From an uncultured Acidobacteriia bacterium (GTDB taxonomy: Bacteria; Acidobacteriota; Terriglobia; Bryobacterales; Bryobacteraceae): DNA of 64,000 nt. The notes under the pieces were generated by a model. That model was given only the letters and a program-made list of their open reading frames with translations, did no database searches and was not told the origin of the DNA. Position 1 is the stretch's first letter. Every line of letters starts with the position of its first letter. The position numbers were made by a program, and so were the translations under genes. Location of the stretch: positions 1-64,000 of the forward strand of contig CAIUOG010000091.1 of assembly GCA_903900705.1 (NCBI GenBank). The letters are read 5' to 3'. This document shows positions 59,718 through 64,000 of the stretch, in pieces.

Positions 59718-60113
59718 ATGTCGAACGCCACACCTGTACCGGCGCGTCCCACCGACGCCGAACTCGAAATCCTCAACGTTCTCTGGACCCGCGGACCCTC
59801 CACGGTTCGCGACGTTCACGCCGAAATCAACGCCCGCAAACCCACCCAGTACACCACTGTCCTCAAGACCCTGCAAATCATGACCGGGAAGCTTCTGGTG
59901 GAGCGGGATGAAGACCAGCGCGCCCACATCTACGCCGCCGCCCGGCCCCGGGAGTGGACACAGCGGCAGCTGGCCGGCGACCTGCTGACGCGCGCCTTTG
60001 GTGGCTCCGCGCGCAGTCTGCTGGTGGGCGCTCTCTCCGCCCGCAAAACGTCACCTGAGGAACTGGCGGAAATCCGGCAGTTACTGGACGTGTATGAAAA
60101 GGAGAACCAATGA
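59718..60113 (+). CDS. BlaI/MecI/CopY-family repressor
   Basis: A 131-residue winged-helix repressor. The BlaI core is PTDAELEILNVLWTRGPSTVRDVHAEI, then PTQYTTVLKTLQIMTGKLLVERDEDQRAHIYAAA, followed by a C-terminal dimerisation helix. Family members bind dyad operators and are cleaved through a partner M56 sensor. The palindrome immediately upstream is probably its operator. Its stop overlaps the M56 gene start as ATGA, the usual blaI-blaR1 coupling. The inducing signal is unknown. Confidence 0.92.
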   Translation: MSNATPVPARPTDAELEILNVLWTRGPSTVRDVHAEINARKPTQYTTVLKTLQIMTGKLLVERDEDQRAHIYAAARPREWTQRQLAGDLLTRAFGGSARSLLVGALSARKTSPEELAEIRQLLDVYEKENQ

Positions 60114-61471
60114 ACTCAGCTATCGTGAAGGCCCTCGGCATTGCTTTATTCCACTTCCTTTGGCAGGGGCTGCTGATTGCGCTCGCTCTGGCGGCCTGTC
60201 CGGCGAAGCCAAAAACGCGCTACCGTCTGGCCTGCGTCGCGTTGCTCGCGATGCCTCTGGCATTCTTCACCACTCTGTTCCTCGCGATGCCGGAGTTTCC
60301 GGCCCGGAATCCCGCCGCGGCTCTTGCCGCGTTCAGACCACTCCCCCCAGGTGACTTTCAAACGCCTCTGACGGCCTCGCTCCTCGACCGAATCGAGGAC
60401 TCCATGCGCTGGCTCGTCCCCTTCTGGTGCGCGGGAATCGTGCTCTTCTGGCTGCGCGGTCTCACCGGCTGGGTGGACACGCTCCGCCTGCGTCGGGTCG
60501 GTTCTGCTCCCGCCCCGGAATTCTGGCAATCCCGCGCGGCCCAACTCGCGCGGGGTCTGGGCATCCGAAATTGGGTTCGTTTGTTCGAATCGCCGCACGT
60601 GGATGTCCCGGTGGTGGCGGGCTTCCTGCGTCCGGTGATCCTGTTGCCTGCCGGCCTGCTGACCGGATTGCCCGCCGCTCAACTCGAATATCTGCTGCTG
60701 CATGAACTCGCCCACATCCGCCGCTTCGACTATGCGGTGAATCTGGTGCAGACCGCCGTGGAAGGGCTGCTCTTCTATCACCCGGCCGTCTGGTGGGTGT
60801 CGGGCGTGCTCCGCGAGGAACGCGAGCACTGTTGTGACGATGTTGTGTTGTCGGCCGGCGCGGACCCGTTGGCTTATGCTCAAACGTTGCATGCTCTGGA
60901 AGTCGCCCGTCCGCGCCTCGTTCTGGCAGCCAGCGGAGGCAGTCTGAAAGCCCGCATCTCGCGGATTCTGGGACGTTCGGGATCACGGCGCACGGTGGCG
61001 CCTCTGCTGTCGACCGCTCTGCTGGCGCTGGGTCTCGCCGCGGTATTTCTCTCCGCCCAGACGACTCCAGACAAATGGCTGGACGACGAGGTTCACTACA
61101 TCATTCAAAAACAGGAACGCGAGGCCTATCAGGCTCTTCGGACCGACGAGGAACGGCTCCACTTCGTCGAGCAATTCTGGCTGCGCCGCGACCCCACGCC
61201 CGGCACACCGCGCAACGAGTTCAAAGAGGAGCACTACCGCCGCCTGAGTTTCGCGGACTCCCGCCTCGGTGGGCGCGCCTCAGACCGCGGGCGCATCTAT
61301 ATCCTTTACGGTCCGCCGGATGAAATCGACGCGCACCTGTCTGACCCGGTGCCCTGGGTCATGTGGAAGTACAAAATGCTCCAGGGCATCGGCGCGAACG
61401 TGAAAATGGAATTCCGGGATGAGGATCACACCGGCGTCTACCGGATGACGCGGGATCCGAACCCTAAATAA
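60110..61471 (+). CDS. M56-family membrane peptidase (BlaR1-like) fused to GWxTD domain
   Basis: A 453-residue membrane sensor protease. Hydrophobic helices near 8-28, 40-58 and 100-118 precede the M56 zinc site HELAHIRRFDYAVN and the downstream EEREHCCDDVVL segment carrying a further ligand; a last membrane helix (LLSTALLALGLAAVFLS) is near residue 310. Instead of a penicillin-binding sensor, the exterior part is a GWxTD-type domain (WLDDEVHYIIQKQEREAYQAL, FVEQFWLRRDPTPGTPRNEF, GRIYILYGPPDEI). The signal recognised is therefore unlikely to be a beta-lactam. It overlaps the convergent GNAT gene by 8 bp. Confidence 0.9.
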   Translation: MNSAIVKALGIALFHFLWQGLLIALALAACPAKPKTRYRLACVALLAMPLAFFTTLFLAMPEFPARNPAAALAAFRPLPPGDFQTPLTASLLDRIEDSMRWLVPFWCAGIVLFWLRGLTGWVDTLRLRRVGSAPAPEFWQSRAAQLARGLGIRNWVRLFESPHVDVPVVAGFLRPVILLPAGLLTGLPAAQLEYLLLHELAHIRRFDYAVNLVQTAVEGLLFYHPAVWWVSGVLREEREHCCDDVVLSAGADPLAYAQTLHALEVARPRLVLAASGGSLKARISRILGRSGSRRTVAPLLSTALLALGLAAVFLSAQTTPDKWLDDEVHYIIQKQEREAYQALRTDEERLHFVEQFWLRRDPTPGTPRNEFKEEHYRRLSFADSRLGGRASDRGRIYILYGPPDEIDAHLSDPVPWVMWKYKMLQGIGANVKMEFRDEDHTGVYRMTRDPNPK

Positions 61472-62135
61472 AGGACTGCAGAGACGCCTTCTGGCGTCCG
61501 TCCGCGTCGAAATTCGCCGGGTCGAGCCAGCGCTCAAACGCCGCTTTGCGCGCCGGCCATTCCGAATCCAGCATGGAGAACCAGGCCGTATCGCGGTTGC
61601 GGCCCTTGATAATCATGTGCTGCCGGAAGAGTCCCTCATACTGGAATCCGAGGCGCAGCGCGGCACGGCGGGAAGGCTCATTGAACGAGTTGCATTTCCA
61701 CTCGTAGCGCCGGTTTCCCAACTCCTCAAATGCGTACCGGGCCATCAGATACATGGCCTCGGTCGCGCCGCGAGTCTGCTGCAGCGCCGGGCTGTACATG
61801 ATGCCGCCCACCTCAATTACTCGGTTCTTGGTGTCGATCCGCATCAGCGATGCGCAACCCAGTGCCTGACCGGAAGCCGCGTCCAGGATCGCGAAGAAGA
61901 AAGGATCTTCCGAAGCCGACTTGCCCTCGAGCGCCCCATCCAACGCGGCGCGATCCGCAAACGGGCCATCGGGCATGTACTCCCAAAGCTCCGCCTGATC
62001 CGGACCGCCGACGCCCCGCCACAAGTCTTCGCCATGCGAGGCCGCGGATAAAGGTTCCAGACGCACGTAGCGCCCTTCGAGCACAACGCGCTCCGGACGC
62101 TTCGCCGGATGACTTCCCACAACAGGTCCGATCAT
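61464..62135 (-). CDS. GNAT acetyltransferase, RimJ/RimL-like
   Basis: A 223-residue acetyltransferase of the COG1670 type that includes RimJ/RimL. Recognisable parts are GRYVRLEPLSAASHGEDLWRG at the N-terminus, FFFAILDAASGQALGCASLMRID, GGIMYSPALQQTRGATEAMYLM in the acetyl-CoA region and YEWKCNSFNEPSRRAALRLGFQYEGLFRQH, the usual COG1670 ending. It may acetylate protein N-termini or small amines. The start overlaps the RND fusion-protein stop by 4 bp (ATGA), so it is co-translated with the efflux genes. Confidence 0.88.
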   Translation of the reverse strand: MIGPVVGSHPAKRPERVVLEGRYVRLEPLSAASHGEDLWRGVGGPDQAELWEYMPDGPFADRAALDGALEGKSASEDPFFFAILDAASGQALGCASLMRIDTKNRVIEVGGIMYSPALQQTRGATEAMYLMARYAFEELGNRRYEWKCNSFNEPSRRAALRLGFQYEGLFRQHMIIKGRNRDTAWFSMLDSEWPARKAAFERWLDPANFDADGRQKASLQSFI

Positions 62136-63490
62136 TTTTTCGGCGCGGTCAACAGGACCGGCTTTACCTTCGCGCCTTCGAGGATGTTGTCGCCCGGGTT
62201 GATCACCAGTTGCTGCAACGGCTGCAGACCCTGCAGCACCTCGATCTTGTCGCCGTAATCCCGGCCGAGCGTGATGGTCTGGAAGTGAATGGTTTGTTCG
62301 GGCGTCACGATGGCGACCTGAGGTCCGTTGGCGCGGATTACCAGCGCGTCTCCGCGAATCAGCAGCGGCGGTTCCGCGCGGGACGTAGTGAAATTCACCT
62401 GGGCGTACATGCCGGGCATCAGCAGATTCCCGGTATTTGCCACCTGCACTTCCGCCAGCAGCGTCCGGGTGGCGGGGTCCAGGGAGTTCGCCGTGCGGGT
62501 GACGGCGCCGGTGAACACTTTGCCCACCATATCGGAGATGGTGATCTTCGAAGGTTGGCCCACCTTGACGGCGGCGGCATCGGCCTGCGGCACATTCACG
62601 TAGATGCGCAGCCGGTTGGTCTGCGCGATGCGGAACAGCAGAGTATTGCCCTCGTTCACCAGCGCGCCGGTATCCACATTGCGGACCGTAACCACACCGT
62701 CAAACGGGGCCTTCACCCTGAGGTAGCTCTGCATCTCCGTCAGCCGCCCCAGATTTGCCTCAGCCACGGCGATGTTGCTCTTCGCCACGCTGACGGCCTT
62801 TTCCATCGCCTGTACCGCGGCGGACTGCGCTTCGTACTGCGCCTGATTGGTATCAAACTCCTGCTTCGACACCGCGCCGCGCTTCACCAGATTGGCGTAG
62901 CGTTCGGCGGTCGTCTTATAAAGAGCCTGATTGGTCCGCGCCTGCACCAGGTTTGCGTTGGCCTGTTCGAGGGAAGCCGCGGTCTGGTCCACGCTGGCCT
63001 TCGCCTGTTTCACCTGGCTATCGAGTTCCGCCGCGTCGATCTCCGCCAGTAACTGGCCTTCCTTCACGCGGTCGCCGATGTCCACCAGCCGCCGCTTCAC
63101 GTAGCCGCTGGCGCGGGAGAGAATGGGAGCTTCGGTAATCGCCTGGATATTGCCCGGCAGCACCAGTTCGCTCTTGCCGGTGGAACGCTCCACGGGAGTC
63201 ACGTTCACAATCGGCGCCGTTGCCTCATCCGTCTTCGCCTGTGACACCAGTTCCGTCTGCCGCTTTTCATGCGGCAGGAAGCCCGCGAAGAAAGCGCCCA
63301 CCAAAGACACCACAACCAGCAGGGCGAGCAGAATCAGCACGGCGCCGGAGGGCCGTTTTCTCTCATGCCCGTGCGGGGTGCTGTGCGCTGCCAGCCGCTG
63401 CTTCAGCGACTCGATCTCGGCGCGGAGTCTGGCTTCCGTCGCCTGCGTTTCTGCTTCCTGGGGTGATGCTTCCGGCGTTTCGCTGCGCAT
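62132..63490 (-). CDS. RND efflux membrane fusion protein
   Basis: A periplasmic adaptor (HlyD/AcrA class) of 452 residues. A short N-terminal cytoplasmic coiled segment and one membrane anchor (GAVLILLALLVVVSLVGAFFAGF) precede the lipoyl halves (ILSRASGYVKRRLVDIGDRVKEGQLLAEIDAAEL and SYLRVKAPFDGVVTVRNVDTGALV), an alpha-helical hairpin of about 100 residues between them, and beta-barrel plus membrane-proximal domains (DMVGKVFTGAVTRTANSLDPATRTLLAEVQ). It lies 16 bp after the permease and is coupled to the GNAT gene. The exported substrates are unknown. Confidence 0.92.
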   Translation of the reverse strand: MRSETPEASPQEAETQATEARLRAEIESLKQRLAAHSTPHGHERKRPSGAVLILLALLVVVSLVGAFFAGFLPHEKRQTELVSQAKTDEATAPIVNVTPVERSTGKSELVLPGNIQAITEAPILSRASGYVKRRLVDIGDRVKEGQLLAEIDAAELDSQVKQAKASVDQTAASLEQANANLVQARTNQALYKTTAERYANLVKRGAVSKQEFDTNQAQYEAQSAAVQAMEKAVSVAKSNIAVAEANLGRLTEMQSYLRVKAPFDGVVTVRNVDTGALVNEGNTLLFRIAQTNRLRIYVNVPQADAAAVKVGQPSKITISDMVGKVFTGAVTRTANSLDPATRTLLAEVQVANTGNLLMPGMYAQVNFTTSRAEPPLLIRGDALVIRANGPQVAIVTPEQTIHFQTITLGRDYGDKIEVLQGLQPLQQLVINPGDNILEGAKVKPVLLTAPKK

Positions 63491-63506
63491 GCGGTTCCGT
63501 AATCTC

Positions 63507-64000
63507 TCAGTGTAAATTCGACGCTTCCGTCAGATACACGGAGACGTCCTCGTTTTCTTCTTCCACCAGCTTCACGTCAAAATCCACCGGCGGCTTTTTC
63601 CGCAGCAGACTGTAAACGATCGGCACCACAAAGAGCGTCGTGATGGTCGCAAATCCCAGACCACCAATCACCGCGCGGCCCAGCGGCGCATTCTGCTCCG
63701 CGCCTTCGCCGATCCCGAGAGCCATCGGCAACATGCCGATGATCATCGCGAACGCGGTCATCAGCACCGGCCGGATTCTGGTATTGCCGGCCGAGAGCGC
63801 CGCTTCGCGCTCATTCATGCCCTCCAGACGCTGGTCATTGGCGAAAACCACCATCAGAATGCTGTTGGCGGTCGCGACGCCGATGCACATAATCGCACCC
63901 ATCAAGGAAGGCACGCTGAAGGTTGTCTGGGTCACAAAGAGCATCCAGACAATGCCGGCCAGTGCGCCCGGCAGGGCCATCAGGATGATGAACGGATCCA
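63507..64000 (-). CDS. RND efflux permease, C-terminal part (cut by window edge)
   Basis: The last 164 or so residues of an AcrB/HAE1-type inner-membrane pump; the gene continues past 64000. Visible are transmembrane segments 10-12 with MGAIMCIGVATANSILMVVFAND, the conserved RIRPVLMTAFAMIIGMLPMALGIGEGAEQNAPLGRAVIGGL and TLFVVPIVYSLLRKK. A soluble tail (DFDVKLVEEENEDVSVYLTE) follows. It precedes the fusion protein gene, the reverse of the commonest order. Substrate class (multidrug or metal) cannot be judged from this fragment. Confidence 0.92.
   Translation of the reverse strand, partial: DPFIILMALPGALAGIVWMLFVTQTTFSVPSLMGAIMCIGVATANSILMVVFANDQRLEGMNEREAALSAGNTRIRPVLMTAFAMIIGMLPMALGIGEGAEQNAPLGRAVIGGLGFATITTLFVVPIVYSLLRKKPPVDFDVKLVEEENEDVSVYLTEASNLH

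Noticed and set aside
1-64000. tRNA/rRNA genes, insertion sequences, integrases, prophage or attachment sites
   Set aside because: None were seen by eye. Short tRNAs could be missed without a covariance scan, but the intergenic gaps are mostly too small to hold one.

Overview
The window looks like a chromosomal segment of an Acidobacteriota member, probably the Solibacter/Bryobacter lineage. This is inferred from content, not from a database search. The indicators are high GC, two roughly 1,080-residue TonB-dependent receptors with an N-terminal carboxypeptidase-regulatory (CarboxypepD_reg) domain, an ASPIC/UnbV (CRTAC1-type) FG-GAP protein, a TIGR03436-like VWFA protein, a GWxTD-domain protein, many TPR proteins, and cytochrome c proteins fused to a PHM-like copper fold. 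I saw no rRNA, tRNA, CRISPR array, transposase, integrase or prophage. Genes are dense, often with ATGA, TGATG or GTG overlaps, so most belong to short translationally coupled operons.

Layout. 1-13 kb: a small Cys-containing protein plus a hotdog thioesterase, hfq, TonB receptor 1, a PHP-PAP2 pair, a pentonate-type IlvD/Edd dehydratase, then a minus-strand operon of maeB, a frameshifted heparinase II/III gene and a cytochrome c/PHM-like protein. 13.6-23.3 kb: an envelope block on the plus strand holding a polysaccharide export protein, three ADP-heptose genes (hldC, hldA, gmhB), mrdA (PBP2), rodA, and an RNase E/G gene with a very long structured leader and a disordered insertion of about 500 residues, closed by a strong terminator. 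23.3-28.1 kb: proC, thymidine kinase, a double GNAT, YjbR, an XRE-PBP regulator and an orphan modA. 28.1-33.4 kb: dienelactone hydrolase, then a translation-related operon (DinB-like, PEP mutase-like, queA, prfB with its programmed +1 frameshift, tsaC/sua5).

33.4-44.6 kb: a Tat-exported sugar isomerase-like protein, Dps, a second cytochrome c/PHM-like protein with TPRs, a CRTAC1 protein, a tandem GNAT pair, a TPR protein and TonB receptor 2 with a clear sigma70 promoter. 44.7-56.5 kb: a penicillin acylase-family hydrolase, an RluD-like pseudouridine synthase, a VWFA protein, a DUF885 metalloprotease-like protein, a two-part glycosyltransferase coupled to a secreted TPR protein, and a membrane-anchored low-complexity protein. 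56.6-64 kb: a HisC-like aminotransferase with a Tat-like leader and its own strong promoter and terminator, a PEP-CTERM protein, rpiA, a BlaI-M56/GWxTD regulatory pair with a palindromic operator, a GNAT, and an RND efflux pair (fusion protein complete, permease cut by the window edge).

The most coherent joint function is envelope assembly: export, heptose, PBP2/RodA, outer-membrane receptors and exported enzymes. The observations most worth following up are the RNase E/G leader and split S1 domain, the Tat-type aminotransferase, the M56-GWxTD fusion, the frameshifted heparinase and the repeated cytochrome c/PHM-like architecture.
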